Under the pieces are notes generated by a model. The model was not told the DNA's origin and searched no databases. It worked only from the letters and a program-made list of their open reading frames with translations. A stretch of DNA of 64,000 nucleotides, from positions 682,001 through 746,000 of the forward strand of contig OZ244200.1 of the NCBI GenBank assembly GCA_965216845.1. The letters are read 5' to 3'. This DNA comes from Panacagrimonas sp965216845. Lineage in GTDB: Bacteria > Pseudomonadota > Gammaproteobacteria > Nevskiales > Nevskiaceae. A program made the translations under genes and the position numbers. Positions 37,860-48,434 of the stretch are shown here, piece after piece (position 1 is the stretch's first letter; every line of letters starts with the position of its first letter).

Positions 37860-38636
37860 TTATTCAGCCAGGGCCGCCTGTTGCGCTTCCAGCAACTGGC
37901 GAATGCCGCCGTCTGCCAGATCCAGCAGCTGATTCAGCTCGTCGCGACGAAACGCGTGCCCTTCAGCGGTGCCCTGCACTTCCACAAAATGGCCGGCATC
38001 GTTCATGACGATATTCATGTCGCACTCGCAATCCGAATCTTCCGCGTAATCCAGATCCAGCACCGGCGCGCCGCGATAGATGCCGACGCTGATTGCCGCC
38101 ACCTGTCCGTGCATGGGATCGGTCTTGATCATGCCCTTTTTGCGCATGTGGCGGATGGCATCTGCCAGTGCGACATAACTGCCGGTGATGGCGGCGGTGC
38201 GCGTGCCGCCGTCGGCCTGAATCACGTCGCAATCCAGGGTGACGGTGTGCACGCCGATGGCGGACAAGTCCACCACCGCGCGCAGTGACCGACCGATCAG
38301 GCGTTGAATCTCTTGCGTTCTGCCGGATTGTTTGCCTTGCGCGGCTTCGCGTCGGCCGCGGGTATGGGTGGCGCGCGGCAACATGCCGTATTCGGCGGTG
38401 ATCCAGCCGCTGTCCTTCTTCCAGGCCGGACCGCGTTCGTCCACGCTTGCGGTGCAAAGCACCTGCGTGTTGCCGAAGCTGACCAGCACCGAACCTTCGG
38501 CATAACGGGTGAACTGACGTTGGATGCTGACGTCGCGCAGCTGATCGGCACGGCGGCCGGAGGGACGGGAAACGGACAAGGGGAGGCGTTCTGCAGTGGT
38601 GAATCGAGCGCGGCAGTATAGCGCTGCAATGTCCAT
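37860..38636 (-). CDS. rph: Ribonuclease PH
   Basis: The protein has the RNase PH features: RPSGRRADQLRDVSI, FTRYAEGSVLVSFGNTQVLCTASV, EYGMLPRATHTRGRREAAQGKQSGRTQEIQRLIGRSLR, DCDVIQADGGTRTAAITG and LDLDYAEDSDCECDMN. It is a phosphorolytic 3' exonuclease that trims tRNA. The ATG at 38636 gives 258 residues, about 20 more than usual. A TTG at 38579 would give 239, closer to the family. With the ATG, only 28 bases separate it from the divergent sufE start. Confidence 0.95.
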   Translation of the reverse strand: MDIAALYCRARFTTAERLPLSVSRPSGRRADQLRDVSIQRQFTRYAEGSVLVSFGNTQVLCTASVDERGPAWKKDSGWITAEYGMLPRATHTRGRREAAQGKQSGRTQEIQRLIGRSLRAVVDLSAIGVHTVTLDCDVIQADGGTRTAAITGSYVALADAIRHMRKKGMIKTDPMHGQVAAISVGIYRGAPVLDLDYAEDSDCECDMNIVMNDAGHFVEVQGTAEGHAFRRDELNQLLDLADGGIRQLLEAQQAALAE

Positions 38637-38664
38637 GCCCCCGACGGTGACCTAAAATCGGCGC

Positions 38665-39090
38665 ATGGATATTGATGATCTGGTTGACACCTTTGAAATG
38701 CTGGGCGATTGGGAAGAGCGTTACCGCTACCTGATCGAACTGGGCCGCAAGCTGCCGGAAATGCCGGAGACGGAGAAGGACGACGCGCACAAGGTGCGGG
38801 GCTGCATGAGTCAGGTGTGGTTGGCGCACACCCGCCACGATGGGGCGGAGCCGGTGCTGGAGTTTCGCGGCGATTCGGACGCGCACATCGTCAAGGGACT
38901 GATCGCGCTGCTGTTCAAGCTGACGTCCGGCAAGACCGCGCGGCAGATTCTGGACACGGATATCGGCTCGGCTTTCAATCGCCTGGGTCTGGACAATCAC
39001 ATCAGCATGAACCGTCGCAACGGCTTCTACGCCATGACCGAGCGCATCAAGCAGATGGCGGCGCAGAGCCTGGGAGACGCCGCGCACTAA
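38665..39090 (+). CDS. sufE: SufE-family sulfur acceptor protein
   Basis: The 141-residue protein has the SufE fold pattern and the catalytic cysteine Cys47 in KVRGCMSQVWL, followed by GLIALLFKLTSGKTA and a C-terminal GLDNHISMNRRNGF motif. SufE takes persulfide sulfur from the cysteine desulfurase SufS for Fe-S cluster assembly. No suf genes are adjacent; it is a stand-alone gene divergent from rph. Confidence 0.93.
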   Translation: MDIDDLVDTFEMLGDWEERYRYLIELGRKLPEMPETEKDDAHKVRGCMSQVWLAHTRHDGAEPVLEFRGDSDAHIVKGLIALLFKLTSGKTARQILDTDIGSAFNRLGLDNHISMNRRNGFYAMTERIKQMAAQSLGDAAH

Positions 39091-39153
39091 CGGCCCCCTC
39101 AAACAGGCGTGCGATACTGCCGCCTGCGTTTTTATCGTCGCTGGGAGTCTTGG

Positions 39154-40110
39154 ATGAGTTATCTGGCAATTGCCTTTGTCGCGTTCGCCCTGGTCACGCT
39201 GTGGAAGGGCGTGGTCACCGTTCCGCAAGGCATGGAATACACCATTGAGCGTTTCGGCAAGTACCGCGCCACTTTTACGCCGGGCTTGCATTGGCTGATC
39301 CCGTACGTGGACGGCATTGGTCGCAAGCTGTCCATGATGGAACAGGTGCTGGACGTGCCCAGCCAGGAGGTCATCACCAAGGACAACGCCATGGTGGGGG
39401 TGGACGGCGTGGTGTTCTACCAGATTCTGGACGCGCCCAAGGCGGCGTACGAAGTGCAGAATCTGGAGCTGGCCATCATCCAGCTCACCATGACCAATGT
39501 GCGTACGGTGATGGGTTCGATGGATCTGGATTCGCTGCTGTCGCAGCGCGATCACATCAACGCCCAGCTGCTGGCGGTGGTGGACGACGCCACCACACCC
39601 TGGGGCATCAAGGTCACGCGCATCGAGATCAAGGACATCCGCCCGCCCACCGATCTGGTGGACGCGATGGCCACGCAGATGAAGGCCGAGCGTGAAAAGC
39701 GCGCCAATATTCTGGAGGCGGAAGGTTTTCGTCAGGCCGCGATTCTCAAGGCCGAGGGCGAGCGTCAGTCGCAGATTCTGGGCGCCGAGGCGGAGAAGCG
39801 CGAACAGATTCTGGAAGCCGAGGGTCGCCGCGAAGCCGCGTTTCGTGACGCCGAGGCGCGCGAACGTCAGGCCGAAGCCGAGGCCAAGGCGACGCAAGTG
39901 GTCAGCGTCGCCATCGCCCAGGGCGACATCAATGCCATCAACTATTTCGTTGCCAACAAATATGTGGAGGCGCTGGGCAAAATCGCCACCAGTCCCAATG
40001 AGAAGCTGGTGCTGATGCCGCTGGAAGCCGGCAACGTCATCGGCGCCTTGGGCGGCATCACCGAGCTGGCCAAGAAAGCGGGAGTGGCCACGCCGCCAAC
40101 GCAAAGCTGA
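39154..40110 (+). CDS. qmcA: SPFH/band-7 membrane protein (QmcA/stomatin-like)
   Basis: From the ATG preceded by GGGAGTC the protein has 318 residues: one N-terminal membrane segment (about 3-18), then a band-7 domain (about 20-180, VVTVPQGMEYTIERFGKYRATFTPGLHWLIPYVD and the AAYEVQNLELAIIQLTMTNVRTVMGSMDLD block), and an Ala/Glu-rich coiled coil (about 180-260). These assemble into membrane microdomain scaffolds. It is followed eight bases later by an NfeD gene, its usual partner. Confidence 0.92.
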   Translation: MSYLAIAFVAFALVTLWKGVVTVPQGMEYTIERFGKYRATFTPGLHWLIPYVDGIGRKLSMMEQVLDVPSQEVITKDNAMVGVDGVVFYQILDAPKAAYEVQNLELAIIQLTMTNVRTVMGSMDLDSLLSQRDHINAQLLAVVDDATTPWGIKVTRIEIKDIRPPTDLVDAMATQMKAEREKRANILEAEGFRQAAILKAEGERQSQILGAEAEKREQILEAEGRREAAFRDAEARERQAEAEAKATQVVSVAIAQGDINAINYFVANKYVEALGKIATSPNEKLVLMPLEAGNVIGALGGITELAKKAGVATPPTQS

Positions 40111-40118
40111 TCATCACC

Positions 40119-40556
40119 ATGGACGAGCTGCTCTACTGGCACTGGTGGGTCGGTGGCCTGGCGCTGCTGATTCTGGAAATGTTCATCCCCACCGGCTTTG
40201 TTCTGTTGTGGATGGGTGCATCCGCGATTCTGGTTGGCGGCATTGCATGGCTGGCGCCCGAACTGGGCTGGCAGGTGCAGGCCAGCCTGTTCGGGCTGCT
40301 GTCACTGTTCAGTTTTTTTGTCTACAAGCGTTTCAGGCCGGCGCCCACGCCCACCGACGCGCCCAGCCTGAACCGGCGCGGCGAATCCTATGTCGGCCGC
40401 CAGTTCACCCTGACCCAGCCCATCGTCAACGGTGTCGGCAAGTTGCGGGTGGACGATTCGCATTGGCGCATCACCGGGCCGGACGCGCCCAGCGGTAGTC
40501 GCGTCAAAGTGATCGCGGCCGACGGCGCGACACTCAAGGTCGAGCGTGAAGGATAG
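40119..40556 (+). CDS. NfeD-family membrane protein
   Basis: The 145-residue protein has two to three N-terminal membrane helices (about 8-70, WWVGGLALLILEMFIPTGFVLLWMGASAILVGG) and a C-terminal OB-fold domain (about 88-145, YVGRQFTLTQPIVNGVGKLRVDDSHWRITGPD). This is the short NfeD (NfeD1b-like) without protease domain, normally encoded next to stomatin-type proteins, which it is here. It probably supports the SPFH scaffold. The start of the next gene overlaps its end by 11 bases. Confidence 0.9.
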   Translation: MDELLYWHWWVGGLALLILEMFIPTGFVLLWMGASAILVGGIAWLAPELGWQVQASLFGLLSLFSFFVYKRFRPAPTPTDAPSLNRRGESYVGRQFTLTQPIVNGVGKLRVDDSHWRITGPDAPSGSRVKVIAADGATLKVEREG

Positions 40557-41283
40557 CGACCCGCACCGAGCACCGCTGCGCCAGCCCCTGCCGCGCCTGC
40601 CGGTTCCCGACGCGCTGACGGAAACGCGCGATTCTCTGTACAGCTTTGGCGAAGAGCTCGCGCACGCCATTACCCATGGTTTGGGCGCTGCTCTGGCCAT
40701 TGCCGGACTCTGCATCCTTGTGGTGCGCGCCGCATTGTATGGCGACGCGATTCACGTCGTCGCCTGCAGTATCTTTGGCGCCACGCTGGTGATGATGTAT
40801 ATGGCGTCAACGCTGTATCACAGCATTCCCTTGCCGCGCGCCAGGCACGTGCTGCGGGTGATTGATCACTCGCTGATCTACTTTTTGATTGCCGGCACCT
40901 ATACGCCGTTCACGCTGGTGACGCTGCAAGGCCCTTGGGGCTGGAGCCTGTTCGGATTCACCTGGGGCTTGGCAATCATTGGCGTCGGTCTGAAAGTATT
41001 CACCACCGGCCGTTATGAAGCCATTTCGCTGGCGGTGTATTTGTTGATGGGCTGGTGCGCGGTCATTGCGGTCAAGCCCTTGTGGGACCGGCTTGACCCG
41101 CAGGGTTTGTTGTTGTTGGCCGCGGGCGGGGTGACCTACACCGGCGGCGTTGCGTTTTATACCTGGCGGCGCCTGCGCTACCACCACGCCATCTGGCATT
41201 TGTTCGTGCTGGGCGGCAGTATCCTGCATTGGTTTACCGTTTACTTCTACGTCGTTCCCGGGCCAATGGCACTGCGCGGATGA
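40546..41283 (+). CDS. Hemolysin III / TrhA-like PAQR membrane protein
   Basis: The 245-residue protein has seven predicted membrane helices and the PAQR motifs: EELAHAITHGLGAAL near the first helix, STLYHSIPLPRARHVLRVIDHSLIYFLIAGTYTPF in the middle, and RRLRYHHAIWHLFVLGGSILHWFTVYFYV at the end, whose histidines form the metal site. TrhA proteins control membrane fluidity and unsaturated lipid balance in bacteria; 'hemolysin' is a historical name. The start (ATG or GTG near 40546) overlaps nfeD, and the stop overlaps the PPK2 start as ATGA. Confidence 0.88.
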   Translation: MKDSDPHRAPLRQPLPRLPVPDALTETRDSLYSFGEELAHAITHGLGAALAIAGLCILVVRAALYGDAIHVVACSIFGATLVMMYMASTLYHSIPLPRARHVLRVIDHSLIYFLIAGTYTPFTLVTLQGPWGWSLFGFTWGLAIIGVGLKVFTTGRYEAISLAVYLLMGWCAVIAVKPLWDRLDPQGLLLLAAGGVTYTGGVAFYTWRRLRYHHAIWHLFVLGGSILHWFTVYFYVVPGPMALRG

Positions 41284-42158
41284 ATGCGCCGCCGCATTAT
41301 GTCAACAGCGCCTGCCTGGTGCCGTTCGATCAGCGGTTTTCCGTCGAGTCCGCGCCTTGCGGGCCGCCAGAGTCGTCGCAGGAAAAAAAAGAAAACAAAA
41401 AACGACTGAAAAAGTGCGTAGCGGAATTGAGCGAGCTGCAAAGGATTTTCTACGCGCATGATCATCATGCCCTGTTATTGATTTTTCAGGCCATGGATGC
41501 CGCTGGAAAGGATTCCACCATCCGCGCCGTATTATCGGGCGTGGACCCTACTGGCTGCCAGGTGTTTTCGTTCAAGCGTCCATCGACCATGGACCTGCAG
41601 CATGATTTTCTTTGGCGTACCGCCCGCTGTCTGCCGGAGCGCGGAAGAATCGGCGTGTTCAACCGCAGTTATTATGAGGAAGTGCTGGCGGTGCGCGTCC
41701 ATCCCGAGTATCTGGACGGGCAGAATCTGCCGGAGCGTTCGCCGCCCTCACGGCTATGGCAGGAACGCTTCCAGTCCATACGGGATCATGAAGCGCACCT
41801 GGCGCGCAATGGCACCGTCATTATCAAGTTTTGGCTCAACGTCTCTCATGAAGCGCAACGGCAACGATTCCTGTCGCGGCTGGATGAACCGGAAAAGCAC
41901 TGGAAATTCGAGGTGGCGGACGTTGCCGAGCGCGCGCACTGGAAAAAATACATGCGCGCCTATGAGGATGCCTTGAACGAAACCTCACGTCCGCACGCGC
42001 CCTGGTACGCGATTCCGGCGGATAACAAGCCCTTCATGCGTGCTGCGGTGGCGGATATTGTGGTGCGTACTTTGCAGTCCCTGAAACTGCATTACCCGAA
42101 GCTGGATGACTCAGAGAAAGCGCGATTCAGCGAAATGCGGCGACGGCTGGACGATTAG
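41280..42158 (+). CDS. Polyphosphate kinase 2 (PPK2) family protein
   Basis: The ATG whose ATGA overlaps the preceding stop gives 292 residues. It has a Walker A motif DAAGKDST at 73-80 within FQAMDAAGKDSTIRAVLSGV, a Walker B-like FNRSYYEEVL at about 128-137, the lid region RFQSIRDHEAHLARNGT, and KFWLNVSHEAQRQRFLSRLDEPEKHWKF. PPK2 enzymes transfer phosphate between polyphosphate and nucleotides; the subclass (ADP or AMP preference) cannot be read from motifs alone. It ends the QmcA-NfeD-TrhA-PPK2 run. Confidence 0.9.
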   Translation: MNAPPHYVNSACLVPFDQRFSVESAPCGPPESSQEKKENKKRLKKCVAELSELQRIFYAHDHHALLLIFQAMDAAGKDSTIRAVLSGVDPTGCQVFSFKRPSTMDLQHDFLWRTARCLPERGRIGVFNRSYYEEVLAVRVHPEYLDGQNLPERSPPSRLWQERFQSIRDHEAHLARNGTVIIKFWLNVSHEAQRQRFLSRLDEPEKHWKFEVADVAERAHWKKYMRAYEDALNETSRPHAPWYAIPADNKPFMRAAVADIVVRTLQSLKLHYPKLDDSEKARFSEMRRRLDD

Positions 42159-42191
42159 TCAGCAAAGCAGTGCGCCACTTCCAAGCACAAA

Positions 42192-42260
42192 GGAGATCGT
42201 TTCAGCTTCGCCTCGCGATGTCCTCAAATGAATGTCATTGCCAACGCAAGTGAAGCAATC
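42192..42260. repeat. Dispersed REP-like repeat, copy A
   Basis: The right arm (42234-42260, GTCATTGCCAACGCAAGTG...) matches the inverted right arm of copy B at 48327-48352 except for one inserted base. The left arm (GGAGATC...CCTCGCGATG, 42192-42220) is a shortened version of the other copy's arm. The two copies are in opposite orientation. A separate GGCGGCCATGGGCCGCCCTAC palindrome follows at about 42306-42325. It lies in the 176-base gap between PPK2 and hslU. Confidence 0.6.
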
Positions 42261-42334
42261 CCCAATCGTGCGGTAGCACCAGGTTTGCGAATGACAGCGT
42301 CGTTTGGCGGCCATGGGCCGCCCTACATTGACCT

Positions 42335-43684
42335 TTAAAGAATATAACGCGACAAATCCTCGTTGCCCGCCAACTTTTCCAGCTTGGCGTTCACATACTC
42401 AGCGTCGATCGACATCGTGGTGCCGGACTGATCCGGTGCATCGAACGCCAGCTCTTCCATCAGCCGTTCCATCACCGTGTGCAGGCGTCGCGCGCCGATA
42501 TTCTCGGTGCGTTCATTCACTTGCCAGGCGACTTCGGCGATGCGCTGGATGCCGTCGGGTGTGAACGCGATGGTCACCTCCTCGGTTTTCATCAAGGCCT
42601 TGTATTGATCCGTCAGGGAATAATCCGGCTCGGTGAGGATGCGCAGAAAGTCATCGGTTTTCAGTGCGTCCAGCTCCACCCGGATGGGAAGCCGTCCCTG
42701 CAATTCGGGAATCAGGTCCGACGGCTTGGCCATGTGGAAGGCGCCGGAGGCGATGAACAGGATATGGTCGGTCTTGAGCGATCCGAACTTGGTATTCACG
42801 GTGGAGCCTTCCACCAGTGGCAGCAGGTCGCGCTGAACGCCTTCGCGGGAAACATCGCTGCCGACGAATTCGCCGCGTTTGCAGACCTTGTCCAGCTCGT
42901 CGACGAACACGATGCCGTTTTCTTCCACGTTTTTCAGCGCCTCGGACTTGATCGCCTCCTCGTCCACCATGGCGGCGGCTTCCTCGTCGGCCAGCTGCTG
43001 CATGGCATCGGCGATTTTCATCTTGCGCTTCTGGGTCTTGCCCTGATTCATGCCGGCGAACATGGATTGCAGCTGCTGTGTCATCTCCTCCATGCCGGGC
43101 GGGCCCATCAATTGAATATTGGGCATGGACTGGCTGGTCTTGATTTCAATCTCCGTTTCGTCCAGCTTGCCTTCGCGTAGCTGTTTGCGAAACACCTGCC
43201 GCGCGGAGCTGTTCTCGGATGTGCGGTTGGCGCTGGCTTCGCCAAAATCCTTGGGCGGTGGCACCAACGCGTCCAGCACGCGCTCTTCGGCAGCGGATTC
43301 GGCCTTGTCGCGCACGCGGCGCATGAACTGCTCGCGCGTCATTTTGACGGAGGCGTCGGCCAGGTCGCGAATGATGGAATCCACGTCCTTGCCCACATAA
43401 CCCACCTCGGTGAACTTGGTGGCCTCGACCTTGACGAAAGGCGCGTTGGCAAGCTTGGCCAGGCGCCGCGCCACCTCGGTCTTGCCGACGCCGGTGGGGC
43501 CGATCATGAGAATGTTCTTGGGGTGAATTTCCGCTCGCATCTGGCCGTCGACCTGTTGCCGCCGCCAGCGATTGCGCAGGGCGATGGCGACCGCGCGCTT
43601 GGCGCCGGCCTGACCGATGATGTGTTTGTCCAGTTCGGCCACGATCTCGCGCGGCGTCATGGTGGAAGATGAAATTTGGTTCAT
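42335..43684 (-). CDS. hslU: ATP-dependent protease ATPase subunit HslU
   Basis: The 449-residue AAA+ unfoldase has Walker A GPTGVGKT at 62-69, the I domain (about 110-240) with the GFxxD-like VGKDVDSIIRDLAD upstream, Walker B GIVFVDELDK, sensor FIASGAF and the C-terminal SRYIL tail that docks into HslV. It unfolds substrates for the HslV protease. Its ATG overlaps the hslV stop as ATGA. Confidence 0.98.
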   Translation of the reverse strand: MNQISSSTMTPREIVAELDKHIIGQAGAKRAVAIALRNRWRRQQVDGQMRAEIHPKNILMIGPTGVGKTEVARRLAKLANAPFVKVEATKFTEVGYVGKDVDSIIRDLADASVKMTREQFMRRVRDKAESAAEERVLDALVPPPKDFGEASANRTSENSSARQVFRKQLREGKLDETEIEIKTSQSMPNIQLMGPPGMEEMTQQLQSMFAGMNQGKTQKRKMKIADAMQQLADEEAAAMVDEEAIKSEALKNVEENGIVFVDELDKVCKRGEFVGSDVSREGVQRDLLPLVEGSTVNTKFGSLKTDHILFIASGAFHMAKPSDLIPELQGRLPIRVELDALKTDDFLRILTEPDYSLTDQYKALMKTEEVTIAFTPDGIQRIAEVAWQVNERTENIGARRLHTVMERLMEELAFDAPDQSGTTMSIDAEYVNAKLEKLAGNEDLSRYIL

Positions 43685-44244
43685 GCTTGATTCTCAGCCG
43701 GCGCCAGGTCAAGGGTTTCGATGGTCAGGCAGTGATTGGTGTAGATGCAGATGTCCGCAGCGATGTGCAAGGCTTTTTCGACCACGTCTTGTGCCGACAG
43801 CTCGGTGTGTTCGACCAGCGCGCGTGCCGCGGCGGTGGCGAAGCTGCCGCCAGAGCCAATGCCCATGACGCCGTGCGGCTCCGGCTCCATCACGTCGCCG
43901 TTGCCGGAAATCATCAGCGAGGCCTCCTTGTCCGCCACCAGTAACAGCGCCTCCAGACGACGCAGATAGCGGTCGGTGCGCCAGTCCTTGGCCATTTCCA
44001 CCGCCGAGCGCACCAGATGGCCGGAGTGCTTTTCCAGCTTGCCTTCAAAGCGTTCGAACAGAGTGAAGGCGTCGGCGGTGCCGCCAGCAAAACCGGCGAT
44101 GACTTGATCGTTGTACAGGCGTCGCACCTTGCGCGCATTGCCCTTGACGCGGGTATTGCCCATGGAAACCTGACCGTCGCCGCCGAGGGCGACCTGCGTT
44201 CCACGCCGAACGCTGAGGATGGTGGTGCCGTCAAACTGCTTCAT
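43681..44244 (-). CDS. hslV: ATP-dependent protease subunit HslV with short propeptide
   Basis: The 187-residue protein is a proteasome-type Thr protease with TTILSVRRG, VSMGNTRVKGNARKVRRLYND, IAGFAGGTADAFTLFERFE and GIGSGGSFATAAARAL. The catalytic threonine aligns with Thr7, so maturation must remove six residues (cleavage after Gly6) and not just the initiator Met as in E. coli. It is co-transcribed with hslU and preceded by a sigma-32-like promoter. Confidence 0.97.
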   Translation of the reverse strand: MKQFDGTTILSVRRGTQVALGGDGQVSMGNTRVKGNARKVRRLYNDQVIAGFAGGTADAFTLFERFEGKLEKHSGHLVRSAVEMAKDWRTDRYLRRLEALLLVADKEASLMISGNGDVMEPEPHGVMGIGSGGSFATAAARALVEHTELSAQDVVEKALHIAADICIYTNHCLTIETLDLAPAENQA

Positions 44245-44276
44245 AACGAATCCGAAGATGAAAGTCCTCAGAAGGT

Positions 44277-44300
44277 ATGGGTGTTCGCCGGTGATTCAAG
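44277..44300 (-). promoter_or_regulatory. Sigma-32 (heat-shock) promoter candidate of hslVU
   Basis: On the minus strand CTTGAA (44295-44300) is followed after 13 bases by CCCAT (44277-44281). This fits the RpoH consensus CTTGAA-N13/14-CCCCAT apart from a slightly shortened spacing. It lies 33 bases upstream of the hslV ATG, and hslVU is a classical heat-shock operon. Confidence 0.6.
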
Positions 44301-44538
44301 TCGCCGGCGATCGATTCGTCATTGACAGGGCGCAGCGTGGCGGCAGCGCGCGCAGATGAGGTCGTTGCGGGCGTTTCTCTCCCGGCCTGGACGAACCGGT
44401 GCCGCCATTGGCGGCGTGCGCGAATCCGGGTGCGACCCATGACACGGCGGGTTTTGGGGAAAAGTGAAACGAAGCAAGCAAAACGCTGCGTGGGGAAATG
44501 ATCCTGTTTTGTTGCCCAGGGGCATGACACCCGTCCAC

Positions 44539-44563
44539 AAAAAAGCCCCGCGTTGCGGGGCTT
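44539..44563 (-). terminator. Intrinsic terminator downstream of rpoD
   Basis: On the minus strand a nine-base-pair stem (44543-44551 with 44555-44563) with a three-base loop is followed by a run of U. It ends the rpsU-yqeY-dnaG-rpoD transcription unit 24 bases after the rpoD stop. Confidence 0.92.
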
Positions 44564-44586
44564 CTCGGCGGACGCTGTGGCTGCGC

Positions 44587-46422
<1,836 letters not shown>

Positions 46423-46474
46423 ACGGTTTCTGGGCGGCGTGGACACAGGTCCAGTTTGAGGCGAAGAACTGGAC

Positions 46475-46480
46475 ATTATA
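46475..46480 (-). promoter_or_regulatory. Perfect TATAAT -10 box upstream of rpoD
   Basis: A perfect -10 hexamer on the minus strand lies 52 bases before the rpoD ATG, in the short gap after dnaG. No good -35 is visible at 16-18 bases. Separate rpoD promoters near this place are known in E. coli. Confidence 0.35.
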
Positions 46481-46503
46481 CTCGACCAAGGCGGCAATTC
46501 GTA

Positions 46504-48234
46504 TCAGCCATTGCTGGTGCCAGACAGTGTCCGGGTGAGTTGATCGATCTCCGCGGTTTCCGCCGCGCTCAGGGTTCGTGACTGGGCCTGATCCAGCAGA
46601 TCGCGCACGCGGCGGCGCAGGGCTTTGCTTTGCAAGTGGGAAATGGTGTCGTCAAACTCGGATTCAAGGCGCTCCGGATCCAGTTGCAGATCCTGTCGCA
46701 ACAGCCGCTCCAGGGCTTTGCCCTGATGGGTGCCGCGCCAGTGCTCGAGTAGCTGTGAGGCGCGCGACTCCGGATATTCCTGAAAGAATTCAATGGCCTC
46801 CACCAGTGCCGAGATGCCCGGCACATCCGCCTGCATCAGCATGTCCAGCTGTTCCACCTGGTGCGCCAGCTCCGGCTTTTCCACCAGCAGGGCAATGGCG
46901 TGTCGCACCGGTCGGCCACCGCCTGGGAGCCGGGGGGGCGTGGGTGCCGCGGTGATTGGCGGCGCGCTTTGCTCCGGGTCCAGTTGTTCGGGCTTGAGCC
47001 GGGTGATGGCGCTGAGTTCTTCAATCAACAGGCTGCGCAAGGCGCCTGGGCGAATGGCCTTGAGATAGGGTTTGGCCAGGCCGGCGAGCTGGGCCCGGCC
47101 TTCGATCTGATCTAACTGCACTTGTGAGCTGAGATTTTCGATCAGAAATTCAGCCAGCGTCTGCGCTTGCTCAATTCTGGTGCGGAAGGCCTCGGCCCCC
47201 TCACGTTGCACAAAGCTGTCCGGATCTTCGCCCTTGGGCAGAAACATGAATCTGCATTGACGGCGTTCGTCGATTTCCGGCAGCGCCTGCTCCAGGGCGC
47301 GCCAGGCGGCGCGTTCGCCAGCGGCGTCGCCGTCAAAACAGAACACCACCAGCGGTGTGGACTGAAAACATAGCCGCAATTGCTCGCGTGTGGTGGCGGT
47401 GCCCAGGGTGGCAACGGCCTGGGTGATGCCGTGCTGATGCAGCATCACCACGTCCATATAACCTTCCACCACCAGCAAATAGGGCAAGTCCGCGCGGCTG
47501 GCCTGTTTGGCTTCGTAAAGGCCGAACAGTTGACGACCTTTGTGGAATACGACGGTTTCCGGCGAGTTCAGATACTTGGCCGGATCATCGCCCAGGGCGC
47601 GACCGCCAAACGCCAGCACCCGACCGCGCGCATCGCGGATCGGAAACATGATGCGATGGCGAAACACGTCATAAACGCGGCCGGTTTCCTCTTTTTGTTT
47701 CAGCAGGCCGGCACTGATGGCATGCGCCGGTTCTTCAAAAAAGCGGCTCATCGCGTCCCAGGCATCCGGCGCATAGCCGATGCCAAAGCCGCGCGCGGTT
47801 TCGCCGCTGACGCCGCGACGTTTCAGATAGTCGATGGCGGGCGGGTGTGCTTTGAGCTGCGTCCGGAAGAAACGTTGCGCCGCCGCCAGTGCATCCAGCG
47901 GGCCGTCCAGCAAGAGGCGATCCGGCCCGCCGGCTTGTCGCGGCACTTCCACGCCGGCCTGTCTGGCGAGTTCTTCGACTGCCTCCACGAAACTGAGGCG
48001 GTCGTACTCCATCAAGAACCCGATGGCGTTGCCGTGTTTGCCAGAGGAAAAGCAATGAAAAAACTGCTTCGCCGGGGAGACGTAGAACGACGGCGTCTTT
48101 TCGTTGGTGAACGGCGAACAGGCCTTGAATTCGCGCCCGGCGCGCTTGAGTTCGATGCGCGAGCCGACCACCTCCACAATGTCCGTGCGCGCCAGCAGGT
48201 CATGTAGAAAGTCTTGGGGAATGCGGCCGGCCAT
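46504..48234 (-). CDS. dnaG: DNA primase with degenerate zinc-binding domain
   Basis: The 576-residue protein has the DnaG layout: N-terminal CHC2-type domain (1 to about 100), RNA polymerase/TOPRIM core (about 110-430, YLLVVEGYMDVVMLHQHG, FCFDGDAAGERAAWRALE) and a C-terminal helicase-binding domain. It primes replication. In the zinc domain the E. coli ligands C40, H43, C61 and C64 correspond to Ser40, Thr43, Cys61 and Ser64, so three of four ligands are lost while surrounding residues (NEKTPSF, FHCF, GKHGNAI) remain. It is followed by rpoD 81 bases on. Confidence 0.96.
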   Translation of the reverse strand: MAGRIPQDFLHDLLARTDIVEVVGSRIELKRAGREFKACSPFTNEKTPSFYVSPAKQFFHCFSSGKHGNAIGFLMEYDRLSFVEAVEELARQAGVEVPRQAGGPDRLLLDGPLDALAAAQRFFRTQLKAHPPAIDYLKRRGVSGETARGFGIGYAPDAWDAMSRFFEEPAHAISAGLLKQKEETGRVYDVFRHRIMFPIRDARGRVLAFGGRALGDDPAKYLNSPETVVFHKGRQLFGLYEAKQASRADLPYLLVVEGYMDVVMLHQHGITQAVATLGTATTREQLRLCFQSTPLVVFCFDGDAAGERAAWRALEQALPEIDERRQCRFMFLPKGEDPDSFVQREGAEAFRTRIEQAQTLAEFLIENLSSQVQLDQIEGRAQLAGLAKPYLKAIRPGALRSLLIEELSAITRLKPEQLDPEQSAPPITAAPTPPRLPGGGRPVRHAIALLVEKPELAHQVEQLDMLMQADVPGISALVEAIEFFQEYPESRASQLLEHWRGTHQGKALERLLRQDLQLDPERLESEFDDTISHLQSKALRRRVRDLLDQAQSRTLSAAETAEIDQLTRTLSGTSNG

Positions 48235-48280
48235 GTGACAGTTTCCGGTTTCCAGTGGTTGCAGCCGGACGCCCGTTTGC

Positions 48281-48352
48281 CATCGCGAGGAACGACAGTG
48301 ACGAAGTGATCTCCTGCGTGTATCGAGATTGCTTCACTGCGTTGGCAATGAC
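48281..48352. repeat. Dispersed REP-like repeat, copy B
   Basis: The element begins CATCGCGAGGAACGACAG and ends with the arm GATTGCTTCACTGCG...CAATGAC (48327-48352). The two arms are imperfect inverted repeats, of the kind seen in many proteobacterial intergenic REP elements. It is the inverse of copy A at 42192-42260. Just before it, 48237-48255 carries CAGTTTCC/GGTTTCCAG words also found in the rpoB-rpoC spacer. Confidence 0.6.
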
Positions 48353-48434
48353 AAGTTCTTATCGAACAACCGGGCGCGAAGCGTTCGGGCCGTTCCCGGA
48401 GATGGCCAGGGCCAGCTGCCCCGCCGGCAAGGAA

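Noticed and set aside
37963..40104. A 713-codon minus-strand frame across sufE and qmcA
   Set aside because: It is antisense to two clear genes and overlaps rph in another frame; composition is that of a shadow frame.
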